A model generated the notes under the pieces. That model searched no databases and had not been told where the DNA came from. It saw only the letters and a list, made by a program, of their open reading frames with translations. The translations under genes were made by a program, and so were the position numbers. From assembly GCA_934096035.1 (NCBI GenBank), contig CAKOKX010000001.1, forward strand, positions 124,001-188,000: DNA of 64,000 bases, read 5' to 3'. The stretch comes from an uncultured Bacilli bacterium. Its GTDB lineage: Bacteria; Bacillota_I; Bacilli_A; RF39; UBA660. Shown here piece after piece: positions 37,690 through 46,577 of this stretch (position 1 is the first letter of the stretch; each line of letters begins with the position of its first letter).

Positions 37690-38278
37690 AGAGGGAAAAA
37701 GTGTTGAAGCAGCATTAAGTGCTTTAATGGAAGAAAATAATCTTTCAAAAGAAGAATTTCTTTATACTAGTAATGTTAAAAAAGGAAAATTATTTCAAGG
37801 GACAATTTATGAAGTAACAGCATATTTGAAGACTGATATCAATAATGAAATAAAAGAATTCTTAAGAAATGTCGTAGAAAACATGGGACTTGAAGTAACA
37901 ATGGAACTTACCAATAAAGATGATAGAGTTACTATTAGAATGTTTTCTAACAAAGACTATATTTTAATTGGTAAAGAAGGAGCAACTCTAAAAGCGTTAG
38001 AAACATTAGCAAAACAATATATTCAAAATACAACAGGAATATATTATAAATTTAATTTAGATGTTTCTAATTACAAAGAAAAGAATATTAAAAGACTAGA
38101 ATGGTTAGCTAAGAAAACAGCAAAAGAGGTAGTTTCTACGAATGCTCCAGTTGCTTTAGATAATATGACATCATATGAAAGAAGAATTATTCATAGTGCT
38201 TTAACAGATTTTAAAGGTGTAAAAACCGAAAGTGAAGGCGAAGAACCAAATAGACATATCGTTATCAAACCACTTTAA
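37673..38278 (+). CDS. jag: RNA-binding protein Jag (KhpB)
   Basis: 201 residues. Jag-N domain (1-50), KH domain with IGKEGATLKALETL, then R3H domain with the M-T-SYERRIIHSAL signature at about 162-175. The role is in RNA binding and envelope or division control in Bacillota, paired with yidC. Start overlaps yidC by 17 bases; a terminator covers its stop. Confidence 0.96.
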   Translation: MEKIIKEGKSVEAALSALMEENNLSKEEFLYTSNVKKGKLFQGTIYEVTAYLKTDINNEIKEFLRNVVENMGLEVTMELTNKDDRVTIRMFSNKDYILIGKEGATLKALETLAKQYIQNTTGIYYKFNLDVSNYKEKNIKRLEWLAKKTAKEVVSTNAPVALDNMTSYERRIIHSALTDFKGVKTESEGEEPNRHIVIKPL

Positions 38279-38290
38279 TAGTGGTTTTTT
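38267..38290 (+). terminator. Terminator after jag
   Basis: Stem AAACCACT / AGTGGTTT with TTTTTT after it, overlapping the stop. Confidence 0.85.
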
Positions 38291-38304
38291 AATGCCTAAA
38301 TTTA

Positions 38305-38432
38305 GGAAAAATGTGTAAATTAAGTCAAAAATAGCTGGAATTTTGTGCAAAATGTGGTTAAAATAGTTGGAAAAATGTGTAAAAATAGGTTGAAATGGTT
38401 GGAATTTTGTGATAAAATTATAATGAGGTGAG
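38305..38432 (+). repeat. Four 32-bp phased repeats
   Basis: Degenerate units start at 38305, 38337, 38369 and 38401, exactly 32 bp apart. Units 1 and 3 open GGAAAAATGTGTAAA; units 2 and 4 open GGAATTTTGTG. So a 64-bp higher-order alternation is visible. The last unit runs into the ribosome site (GAGGTGAGG) of the ATPase gene. A CCTAAATTTAGG palindrome at 38295-38306 sits at the left edge. Confidence 0.75.
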
Positions 38433-38437
38433 GTAAA

Positions 38438-39778
38438 ATGCTAAGATTAAAACGAAAAATAGACCAATTTTTGATAGATTGGAAAAATTCAGAATATAAG
38501 ATGCCATTAATAGTAAAAGGCGCAAGACAGATAGGTAAAACTGATGCAATAGAAAATTTTGCAAAAAATAACTATAAAAATTTTGTTGAAATTAATTTTG
38601 CATTACAAAAGGAATATAAATCTATTTTTGATAATGGCTTTGATGTTGACAATATAATAAATAACATATCAATGATAAACAACGATTTTGTTTTTGAACC
38701 GAGAGATACGTTAATATTTTTCGATGAAATTCAAGATTGCATTAACTGTGCAACATCACTAAAATCATTTAATATTGATAAAAGATTTGATGTAATATGT
38801 TCAGGATCAATGTTAGGAATAAATTATAGCAAAATTGAATCTAATAGCGTAGGAAATAAACAAGACTATGTAATGTATTCCATGGATTTTGAAGAATTTT
38901 TATGGGCCAAAGGTTACAAAGAAAATCAAATAGAAGAATTATATTTATGCATGAAAAATTGTACACCTTTATCAAGTACAGCAATGGATGTAATGATGAA
39001 GGTATTTAAAGAATATATGCTAATAGGTGGAATGCCGGCAATTGTAGAAAGATACATTGAAAATAATAATTTTAGTGGTATTCTAGAAATGCAAAAACAA
39101 ATATTACTTGATTACGAAGAAGATATTTCAAAGTATGCTCAAGGTTTTGATAAAGCAAGAGTTTTAAATGCATATAGAAAAATTTCAACATTTTTAGGAA
39201 ATGAAAATAAAAAATTTCAAATTTCAAAACTATCCCCTGGAGCTAGAAATCGTGAATATTGTGGAGTTTCAGATTGGTTGTCTGATGCAGGAATAGTAAA
39301 TATATCTTATTGCATGGAGATTTGTGAATTACCTTTAAAAGGAAATTATAATCCAGATAATTATAGACTATATTTTTCTGATACAGGATTATTAATTGCA
39401 TCACTGGATGATGAAGCTCAAGAAGATTTAAGAAAAAATAAAAACTTTAATACTTATAAAGGAGCAATTTATGAAAATATAATTAGTGAAATTCTAGTAA
39501 AAGAAGGATATCAATTATATTTTTATAAAAATGAAAAAGGCACAATAGAAATGGATTTCTTTATTAGAGATACGAATTCATTAATACCAGTTGAAGTTAA
39601 AGCAAATGATAATGCAACAGTTTCACTAAATAATTTAATTGATAGTAATAAATATAAAGATATAAAATATGGTATTAAGTTATGCAATAAAAATATTGGT
39701 TTTAATGGCAAGTTTTACACATTCCCATATTTTATGGCATTCCTTCTTAAAAGATATTTAAAAGAAAAAGACACTTAA
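38438..39778 (+). CDS. AAA ATPase with DUF4143-type C-terminus
   Basis: 446 residues. N-terminal P-loop ATPase with KGARQIGKT (Walker A, 27-35) and Walker B TLIFFDEIQ near 90-98. The C-terminal part with KYAQGFDKARV, LYFSDTGLLIASL, and a PD-(D/E)XK-like EMDFFI...PVEVKA segment matches the widespread ATP-binding/DUF4143 family. Function is unknown. It is the first gene of the accessory island between jag and mnmE, behind 32-bp repeats. Such genes vary widely between strains. Confidence 0.85.
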   Translation: MLRLKRKIDQFLIDWKNSEYKMPLIVKGARQIGKTDAIENFAKNNYKNFVEINFALQKEYKSIFDNGFDVDNIINNISMINNDFVFEPRDTLIFFDEIQDCINCATSLKSFNIDKRFDVICSGSMLGINYSKIESNSVGNKQDYVMYSMDFEEFLWAKGYKENQIEELYLCMKNCTPLSSTAMDVMMKVFKEYMLIGGMPAIVERYIENNNFSGILEMQKQILLDYEEDISKYAQGFDKARVLNAYRKISTFLGNENKKFQISKLSPGARNREYCGVSDWLSDAGIVNISYCMEICELPLKGNYNPDNYRLYFSDTGLLIASLDDEAQEDLRKNKNFNTYKGAIYENIISEILVKEGYQLYFYKNEKGTIEMDFFIRDTNSLIPVEVKANDNATVSLNNLIDSNKYKDIKYGIKLCNKNIGFNGKFYTFPYFMAFLLKRYLKEKDT

Positions 39779-39889
39779 TAAAGTCAAATTATTATCTGTA
39801 TAAATTAAAATTATAATAGATATAGTATATACTTATTTTTAATATAAATTAATATTATAAAATTAATTTATGAAAGGAATAAGTGTAGT

Positions 39890-40222
39890 ATGGAAAATCT
39901 AAGAATAATCAGAGAAAAAAGACACAAAAATCAATTAAATGTAGCTTTAGCAGTTGGAGTAACTCAAGAATCAATAAGTATGTATGAATCTGGAGTAAGT
40001 TATCCAAGTGCCATAGTATTAATAAAGTTAGCAAAATATTTAGAAACAAGTACAGACTATCTATTAGGATTAACAGATGATGATACACCAATAAAATATA
40101 TGAATAGAAATTTAACTAATAAAGAAAAAGAATTATTAGAAAGATTTATTTATCTAGCAACTGAAGATCAACTAAAATTAATAGGATATGCTGATTCTTT
40201 AAATAATAAAGTTACAAATTAA
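39890..40222 (+). CDS. XRE-family regulator
   Basis: 110 residues. N-terminal HTH (about 5-60, QLNVALAVGVTQESISMYESGVSYPS), then a C-terminal helix. Ribosome site GAAAGGAA. It is convergent with the next XRE gene, with a shared terminator. It differs from the regulators at 2401 and 40238 in lacking the TDERKPY tail. Confidence 0.85.
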   Translation: MENLRIIREKRHKNQLNVALAVGVTQESISMYESGVSYPSAIVLIKLAKYLETSTDYLLGLTDDDTPIKYMNRNLTNKEKELLERFIYLATEDQLKLIGYADSLNNKVTN

Positions 40223-40255
40223 AACAAGTTCTTATATTTATTTTGAACTTGTTTT
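40221..40255. terminator. Shared terminator of two XRE genes
   Basis: 11-bp stem AAAACAAGTTC / GAACTTGTTTT with U-run on the plus side and A-run on the other; it overlaps the end of the minus-strand gene. Confidence 0.8.
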
Positions 40256-40483
40256 TTCTATGTCCACAATTGACTTAGGATAAGGTTTTCTTTCATCAGT
40301 AAGGTACAATAAATAATCAATTGAAGTATTATAATATTTAGCTAATTTTTTAAGTACGTCGGTAGGTATATCATTAGTTTCTACTTCATATTTAGAATAA
40401 CCTGTTTGAGTAATACCTAAAACTTTAGCTATCTCATTTTGTATTATATCTTTATCTTCACGGAGTTCTTTTAATCTATTCAT
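40238..40483 (-). CDS. XRE regulator beside surface gene 2
   Basis: 81 residues. HTH (KELREDKDIIQNEIAKVLGITQTGYSKYE) and the TSIDYLLYLTDERKPYPKSI end are close to the regulator at 2401-2631. So two paralogous regulators each flank a paralogous surface gene in divergent orientation. Its likely target is the intergenic region at 40484-40623. Confidence 0.87.
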   Translation of the reverse strand: MNRLKELREDKDIIQNEIAKVLGITQTGYSKYEVETNDIPTDVLKKLAKYYNTSIDYLLYLTDERKPYPKSIVDIEKTSSK

Positions 40484-40623
40484 GATATTTCCTCACAAAA
40501 AAGATATCATATTCCAAAATGGCTTACTATTTTTTAAGACAAATTGGCTTATAAAAAAATACTCTAATATTCAACATGATAAAATAACATAAAAATAAGA
40601 AAAATAAATTACGGAGTGGAAGA
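40484..40623. promoter_or_regulatory. Divergent regulator/surface promoter region
   Basis: Features seen: inverted ATGATAT (40482-40488) / ATATCAT (40504-40510) and a direct repeat AAAATGGCTTA (40516-40526) / AAATTGGCTTA (40541-40551), 25 bp apart. These are candidate binding sites for the XRE protein. The 2300-2374 style palindrome is not present, so its operator differs if it is real. Confidence 0.4.
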
Positions 40624-42537
40624 ATGGAAAATAAAAAAACAAAAATAGTAAGTGTAGTATCAATTATTGGACTTGCACTAACTCTTGTTACTGCAACATA
40701 TGCATTTTTTGCAGCCCAAACAGGTGAAGGAGCCCAAACTGATATTAAAATAAATGCTAGTACCGTAGATACATTAACATTTGAAACAGGTTCAGCATTA
40801 AATTTATCACTTGACCAAGATAATTTTGCAGGTGGCAAAGGAAATCAAACGGGTTCAACATTTGCAAAAGCAATGTTAAGTGCAAATAGTAAAACAAATA
40901 CTGCAACAAAGTATTATTATTTGTATTTAAATATATCAAAAAACACATTTAATTATACACAAGATACAAATACGCCAGAAATACTTTTAACAGTAAAAGA
41001 TGGCACAGGTAATGAAATAACAAGTATTAATGACCTTACATATAAAACAGTAACAGATGGTAAAGGTGCAAGTATATCAGGGTTTGATATCACAACAGGT
41101 ATCGGATTAATAACTTTATTAGGTAATAGAGAAATAAGTGCAAGTCCTCAAAAAATAGATACTTGGAATGTTACAGTAACATTTATAAATTATGATAAAG
41201 ATCAAAGTAAGAATGCAGGAAAAAGTTTTAATGAAAAATTAATTGCTCAACAAAAAGAAATATCAGATTCTGTTTCTGATTATTGTAAGAATGGTGATAA
41301 CTTAGCAAATTGTATTATTTCATTGGGAGCACCAGATGTTTTTGGAGCAACAAAAGTATATCATCATGATGAAAATTTAGTAAATGGAGCAAATGATAAC
41401 TCATATAGATATGCAGGTGGAGATAATACTTGTACATTTAATGGTGAAAATGTTCAAGGTGCATATAGTGGAACATTTGGTGCATCAAATGAAAATGATT
41501 GTAAAAAAGTATACACAATTAAAAGTGATGCATTAACAATTTTGGTGGATAATTCAGTAACAAGATTATTATCAGATGAAAAACCAGTGACATGGAGTGA
41601 AGGTGCCTGTAAAACCACAGATGGTGAAAGTGTTAATGTTGGTTTTGCCAGTGGAAAATTTAATCCAGTTACAGAAGCAACATGTAAAGGAAAATCTTAT
41701 ATAGTAAAAACTGATGATTTAACTGCTCGTGTAGCAAATTTAAATATGGAATATGCAGGTGCTGGGAAATGGAATAGAGTTAATAACTTTGTATGTTTTG
41801 GCTCATCAGAAACACCATGCCCAACAGATAATTTATATAGAATCATCGGAGTAATAGATGGCAAAGTAAAATTAATCAAATATGATTATATCACAAATGC
41901 ATTACTAGGAACAGATGGGGAATATTCTAATTTAAGTGCACCAAGTTCGACATATAAAGGAAGTTTGTCAAAAGTAGATACATATTATTGGAATAATGCA
42001 ACCCTAAGTAACACATGGAGTAAGTCTAATTTAAATAAAATAAATTTAAATACAAACTTTATAAATAACATTGGTAGTACATGGGCAAATAAAATAACAA
42101 CAACAACCTGGAAAGTTGGAGGAAATACATTTGATAATATAGGTAGTTCAGTTCCATCTATAGCATATCAAAATGAAATAGTAAGCCCATCAGAAAATAC
42201 AACATATGATGCAAAAATAGGATTAATGTATGTATCAGATTATGGATTTGCAGCAAGTCCAAGTGCATGGACTAAAACTTTGGATAATTATGATGGTAAC
42301 GATGTAAATGGAACATCTATAAAAACAATAAATTGGATGTATATGGGATATTTTGACTGGACGATTTCACGTAGATCTGACTATTCGGGCATTGCGTTCT
42401 TTGTGAGTCGCGATGGTAGCGTGAGCAGCTACGACGTTAGCAACGACTGTGGGGTGCGTCCGTCCTTTAATCTTTCATCTTCCATAACCTATCTATCGGG
42501 GAGCGGAAGTATGAGCAACCCAATTCGCATAAACTAA
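40624..42537 (+). CDS. Exported surface protein with candidate DGR variable tail
   Basis: 637 residues. N-terminus: basic start, hydrophobic segment, then ATYAFF, a SipW-type (TasA/CalY) signal. A camelysin-like beta domain follows (to about 215). The middle contains a Cys-rich insert with repeated CK...Y.VK.D motifs (about 260-365). The family domain (RYAG, NLYRIIGV, GLMYVSDYGFAA, INWMYMG) runs from about 385 to the end. The last ~59 codons are strikingly different in base composition (see 42361-42537). The family fold of the tail, with VRPSFNLSSS, resembles lectin-like DGR target ends. It diverges from an XRE regulator. No function is known. Confidence 0.8.
   Translation: MENKKTKIVSVVSIIGLALTLVTATYAFFAAQTGEGAQTDIKINASTVDTLTFETGSALNLSLDQDNFAGGKGNQTGSTFAKAMLSANSKTNTATKYYYLYLNISKNTFNYTQDTNTPEILLTVKDGTGNEITSINDLTYKTVTDGKGASISGFDITTGIGLITLLGNREISASPQKIDTWNVTVTFINYDKDQSKNAGKSFNEKLIAQQKEISDSVSDYCKNGDNLANCIISLGAPDVFGATKVYHHDENLVNGANDNSYRYAGGDNTCTFNGENVQGAYSGTFGASNENDCKKVYTIKSDALTILVDNSVTRLLSDEKPVTWSEGACKTTDGESVNVGFASGKFNPVTEATCKGKSYIVKTDDLTARVANLNMEYAGAGKWNRVNNFVCFGSSETPCPTDNLYRIIGVIDGKVKLIKYDYITNALLGTDGEYSNLSAPSSTYKGSLSKVDTYYWNNATLSNTWSKSNLNKINLNTNFINNIGSTWANKITTTTWKVGGNTFDNIGSSVPSIAYQNEIVSPSENTTYDAKIGLMYVSDYGFAASPSAWTKTLDNYDGNDVNGTSIKTINWMYMGYFDWTISRRSDYSGIAFFVSRDGSVSSYDVSNDCGVRPSFNLSSSITYLSGSGSMSNPIRIN
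42361..42537 (+). other. Candidate DGR variable region
   Basis: Codons 580-637 of the surface gene. About 49% GC over 42361-42530, against 28% in the 60 bases just before. Within codons 586-609, 12 of 24 are NNC. No codon from 586 to 613 ends in A, although A-ending codons dominate upstream. The block ends at the stop codon. DGR template repeats typically use AAC codons, which give NNC variants. The conserved tail (GVRPSFNLSS onwards) would be the homing end. No template repeat or reverse transcriptase was found in this window, so the call is inferential. Confidence 0.65.
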
Positions 42538-42580
42538 TATGTGGCTAAATAAAAATCTTTAAAACAATATAAAAATGTGT

Positions 42581-42612
42581 TATAATACTTCCGATGAAAG
42601 GAAGTATTTTTT
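42581..42612 (+). terminator. Hairpin terminator overlapping mnmE promoter
   Basis: 9-bp stem AATACTTCC / GGAAGTATT (42584-42608) with T-run right before the mnmE ATG. It ends surface-gene transcription. An extended -10 (TGTTATAAT, 42578-42586) overlaps its left arm, so mnmE initiates within it and its RNA keeps only the right arm with the GGAAG ribosome site free. Confidence 0.7.
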
Positions 42613-43962
42613 ATGGAAGATACAATTTGTGCAATATCAACATCTATGGGCATCGGTGCAATCTCTATTGTCCGTGTAACTGGACCAAATACTATAGACA
42701 TTGTGGATAGTATTTTTGACCATGACCTAAAAAATGCTTCAAGTCACACAATTCACTATGGACATATCAAATATAATGAAGAAATAATAGATGAAGTTTT
42801 GGTAATGTTAATGCGTGGACCAAAGACATACACAACTGAAGATACAATTGAAATTAACTGCCATGGTGGAGTAAATACCACTAAAAAAATAATGGAAGTA
42901 TTACTTGCAAATGGATGTAGACTAGCAGAACCTGGGGAGTTTACAAAAAGAGCTTACTTAAATGGAAGAATTAATCTTCTTGAAGCAGAAAGTGTTAATG
43001 ATTTAATTATTGCTAAAACTGATGCTGCAAGAACACTTGCTATAAATAATGTTGATGGAAAATTAACAAAACAAATAAGCAATTTACGAGAAAAAATAGC
43101 AAAAATACTTGCTAATATTGAAGTAAATATTGATTATCCTGAATATACTGATGAACTAGAAGTAACAAAAGATTTAATGCATAGCTATTTAGATGAAATA
43201 AATAAAGAATTAATCAAGTTAGTAAATGGTTCTAAAAATGGAAGAATTATTAAAAATGGTGTAAATGTTGCTATAATAGGCAAGCCAAATGTAGGTAAAA
43301 GTAGTATTCTAAATAGTTTATTAGATGAAGAAAAAGCAATTGTTACAAATATTCCTGGAACAACTCGTGATATCGTCGAAGGTTCAATTACATTAAATGG
43401 TGTTGCAATTAACTTTATAGATACTGCAGGAATCAGAAAAACCGAGGATATCGTAGAAAAAATTGGGGTAGACAAAAGTAAAAAGACTGCTGAAAATGCC
43501 GATATAATTTTATTTGTTTTAAATAATAATGAAACTATTAGTGAAGAAGAAAAAGTATTGTTAGAAAAATATAACAATGATAAGCTAATAGTATTTGTAA
43601 ATAAGATGGATTTGGAAAGTAAGTTAATAATACCAGAAAACATTAAAGATATAGTTTATGGAAATACAATCGATATAAATGGTTTAGACAAGTTAAAAGA
43701 AAGAATAGCTGAAAAACTAAATTTAAGTAATATTGTAAATAAAGATATGAGTTATTTATGTAATCTTAGAGAAATTGATTTAGTAAATAAAGCATATGAA
43801 GCATTAAAAAATGCTCAAAGTAATTTAGATGCTGGTTTTTCAGTGGATATGATTGAAATAGATTTAAAAAGTGCCTGGGATTATCTCGGAGAAATTATGG
43901 GAGATAGTTATGAAGGTGAATTAGTAGACAAAATATTTAGTAATTTTTGTTTAGGAAAGTAG
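42613..43962 (+). CDS. mnmE: tRNA modification GTPase MnmE
   Basis: 449 residues. With MnmG it makes the cmnm5 wobble-uridine modification. Seen: N-terminal fold domain, Ras-like G domain with GKPNVGKSS (G1) and DTAG (G3), NKMD (G4), and the C-terminal CLGK signature. GGAAG site. Directly upstream of mnmG, as in most Bacillota. Confidence 0.97.
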   Translation: MEDTICAISTSMGIGAISIVRVTGPNTIDIVDSIFDHDLKNASSHTIHYGHIKYNEEIIDEVLVMLMRGPKTYTTEDTIEINCHGGVNTTKKIMEVLLANGCRLAEPGEFTKRAYLNGRINLLEAESVNDLIIAKTDAARTLAINNVDGKLTKQISNLREKIAKILANIEVNIDYPEYTDELEVTKDLMHSYLDEINKELIKLVNGSKNGRIIKNGVNVAIIGKPNVGKSSILNSLLDEEKAIVTNIPGTTRDIVEGSITLNGVAINFIDTAGIRKTEDIVEKIGVDKSKKTAENADIILFVLNNNETISEEEKVLLEKYNNDKLIVFVNKMDLESKLIIPENIKDIVYGNTIDINGLDKLKERIAEKLNLSNIVNKDMSYLCNLREIDLVNKAYEALKNAQSNLDAGFSVDMIEIDLKSAWDYLGEIMGDSYEGELVDKIFSNFCLGK

Positions 43963-43970
43963 ATGATAAT

Positions 43971-45836
43971 ATGTATGATGTTATAGTAGTAGGCGGAGGA
44001 CATGCGGGAATTGAAGCAAGTCACATCGCTGCCAAAATGGGTAAAAATACCTTATTAATAACTGGAAATATAAAAAATATCGGGGATATGCCATGTAATC
44101 CTTCAATCGGAGGAACTGCCAAAGGGATAATAGTTCGTGAAGTTGATGCACTCGGAGGATTAATGGGAAGAATCGCTGATGTTTCCCACATTCAAATAAA
44201 AATGCTTAATAATTCTAAAGGACCTGCCGTAAGAAGTCTTCGTGCTCAAGCAGACAAAGTAACATATCCTAAAAATATGCAAGAATATTTAATGAAGATG
44301 CCTAATTTAACTATCAAAGAAAGTTTAGTTGAAGATTTAATTATTGAAAATAACATAGTAAAAGGAATTATTACTGAAAATAATGAAAAAATTGAAGGAA
44401 AAACTGTAGTTCTAACAACAGGTACCTATCTATGTGGAAATATACTCGTAGGTAGTAAGAATACCCCAGGAGGACCTCATGGAGAAAGAAGAAGTAACTA
44501 TTTATCCACAAAACTAAAAGAGTATGGTTTAAAAATAATTAGATTGAAAACAGGAACACCACAAAGAATAAAAAAAGATTCTATTGATTTTTCCGTAATG
44601 AGTGAAGAACATGGTGATAACACTTACTGGACATTTTCAAATGACTTTGGGCCAAATTATAAAATTGAAGATCAAAAATCATGTTATTTATTATATACAA
44701 ATGAATTAACACATCAAATAATCAGAGAAAATTTATCAAAATCAGCCATGTACGGAGGATATGCAACTGGAGTAGGCCCTAGATATTGCCCATCTATTGA
44801 AGATAAAATTGTAAGATTTGCAGATAAAGAAAGACATCAATTATTTTTAGAACCCGAAAGTTTATATTATGATGATTGGTATTTACAAGGTTTTTCTACA
44901 AGTATGCCAGAAGATGTTCAAGAAAAAATGGTTCATAGCTTACATGGACTAGAAAATGCCGTTATAACTAAATATGCATATGCCATAGAATATGATGCTA
45001 TTGATCCCTTGCAAATAAAACCAACACTTGAAAATAAAGTGTTAGAAAACCTATTTACAGCGGGTCAAATAAATGGTACAAGCGGATATGAAGAAGCGGC
45101 AGGACAAGGAATAATAGCTGGAATAAATGCTGTTTTAAAAGTTGATAATAAAGAGGCATTGATATTAAAAAGAAGTGATGCCTACATCGGAGTTTTAATT
45201 GATGATTTAGTAACCAAAGGAACAATTGAACCATATCGTATGCTTACATCCAGGGCAGAATTTCGTTTAATATTAAGACATGATAATGCAGACTTAAGAC
45301 TTCGTCATTATGCCCATGATATAGGTACAATAAATGAAGAACAATACAATAGATTAATTGATAAAGAAGAAAAAATAAAAGAATTAACCAAATATTTACA
45401 AGAAAATACTTTACATTTAACTGAAGATGTCATAAAAGTATTTGAAAGTAATAATATAAATGTTCCTTTAACGGGATTAAACTACTATGATTTATTAAAA
45501 AGACCAGAAATAACATTAAAATTCATTGAAAATTTTATAGAAATAAATTATTCATCTGAAGTAAAAGAACAAGTAGAAATAAACGCTAAATATGATGGTT
45601 ATATTAAAAAAGCCTATAAAGAAGTTGAAAAATTATCTCGTCTTGAAGAAAAACAAATACCTGATGATATTGATTATCAAAAAGTTACTAACTTAGCAAG
45701 TGAAGCAAGACAAAAATTAGAAAAAATTAGACCTAAAACAATTGCTCAGGCATCTCGTATAAGTGGAGTAAATCCTGTAGATATATCTGTTCTAACAATT
45801 TATTTAAAGAAAGAGTATGGAAAAAATGAAGATTGA
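43971..45836 (+). CDS. mnmG: tRNA modification enzyme MnmG (GidA)
   Basis: 621 residues. FAD-binding: GGGHAGIEA at the N-terminus; CNPSIGG and GGPHGERRSNY conserved blocks follow. It forms the MnmEG complex. A TTG start at 43947 would overlap mnmE; the ATG at 43971 gives MYDVIVVGGGHAG and was chosen. Its end overlaps rsmG by 20 bases. Confidence 0.97.
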   Translation: MYDVIVVGGGHAGIEASHIAAKMGKNTLLITGNIKNIGDMPCNPSIGGTAKGIIVREVDALGGLMGRIADVSHIQIKMLNNSKGPAVRSLRAQADKVTYPKNMQEYLMKMPNLTIKESLVEDLIIENNIVKGIITENNEKIEGKTVVLTTGTYLCGNILVGSKNTPGGPHGERRSNYLSTKLKEYGLKIIRLKTGTPQRIKKDSIDFSVMSEEHGDNTYWTFSNDFGPNYKIEDQKSCYLLYTNELTHQIIRENLSKSAMYGGYATGVGPRYCPSIEDKIVRFADKERHQLFLEPESLYYDDWYLQGFSTSMPEDVQEKMVHSLHGLENAVITKYAYAIEYDAIDPLQIKPTLENKVLENLFTAGQINGTSGYEEAAGQGIIAGINAVLKVDNKEALILKRSDAYIGVLIDDLVTKGTIEPYRMLTSRAEFRLILRHDNADLRLRHYAHDIGTINEEQYNRLIDKEEKIKELTKYLQENTLHLTEDVIKVFESNNINVPLTGLNYYDLLKRPEITLKFIENFIEINYSSEVKEQVEINAKYDGYIKKAYKEVEKLSRLEEKQIPDDIDYQKVTNLASEARQKLEKIRPKTIAQASRISGVNPVDISVLTIYLKKEYGKNED

Positions 45837-46545
45837 AGAATTTATAGAAAAATGTAAGAGTTTAAATATTGAAGTAACAGAAAAAAAATTAAGTCAATTA
45901 GAAATTTATGCTAAGTTTTTACAAGAATATAATGAACATACAAATTTAACCGCTATTACTAATTTAGAAGACATATACTTAAAACATTTTTATGATAGTT
46001 TAACTCTTACAAAAGTAATAGATTTAAAAACTTGTACAAATTTACTTGATTTTGGTACTGGTGCAGGATTCCCAGGAATGGTTCTGAAGATATTTTTCCC
46101 TGATTTAAAGGTAACATTACTTGATAGCAATAATAAAAAGATAAGATTCTTAACAGAATTACAAGATAAAATTCATGTTGATAACTTAGAACTTATCAAC
46201 ACTAGAGTAGAAAACATAAGAAACGAAAGATTAAATTATTATGATGTTGTTACAGCAAGAGCAGTAACCAATATGCCAGTTTTAACTGAACTTGCCATGC
46301 CATTAGTAAAAATAAATGGATATTTTATTGCTATGAAAGGTAGTAATGAAAAAGAAATTGAAGATGGAAAATTTGCTATAATAAAAATGCATGGAATAGT
46401 AGAAGAAATAAATAAATTTTCATTATCAAAAGAGGCAGGAATGAGAAATATTGTAAAGGTCAAAAAAGAAAAAGAAACACTTAACACTGAATTAAGACCT
46501 TATGAAAAAATCATTAAAAAGCCCTTGCAAAAAGTTAATAAATAA
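45817..46545 (+). CDS. rsmG: 16S rRNA (guanine-N7) methyltransferase RsmG
   Basis: 242 residues. Methylates G527 of 16S rRNA. SAM motif LDFGTGAGFPGMVL is near 72-85. Start ATG at 45817 overlaps mnmG; a second ATG at 45826 is possible. Followed by noc, the conserved mnmE-mnmG-rsmG-noc order. Confidence 0.97.
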   Translation: MEKMKIEEFIEKCKSLNIEVTEKKLSQLEIYAKFLQEYNEHTNLTAITNLEDIYLKHFYDSLTLTKVIDLKTCTNLLDFGTGAGFPGMVLKIFFPDLKVTLLDSNNKKIRFLTELQDKIHVDNLELINTRVENIRNERLNYYDVVTARAVTNMPVLTELAMPLVKINGYFIAMKGSNEKEIEDGKFAIIKMHGIVEEINKFSLSKEAGMRNIVKVKKEKETLNTELRPYEKIIKKPLQKVNK

Positions 46546-46577
46546 TGTATCATTATAGATGATAAGGGTTGATTAAA

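Noticed and set aside
40624..42537. Complete DGR within this window
   Set aside because: No reverse transcriptase, template repeat or accessory gene was recognised anywhere in the 64 kb; only a candidate variable region is supported.
43185..43643. Antisense open frame in mnmE
   Set aside because: Shadow frame of a well-conserved gene; no family match.
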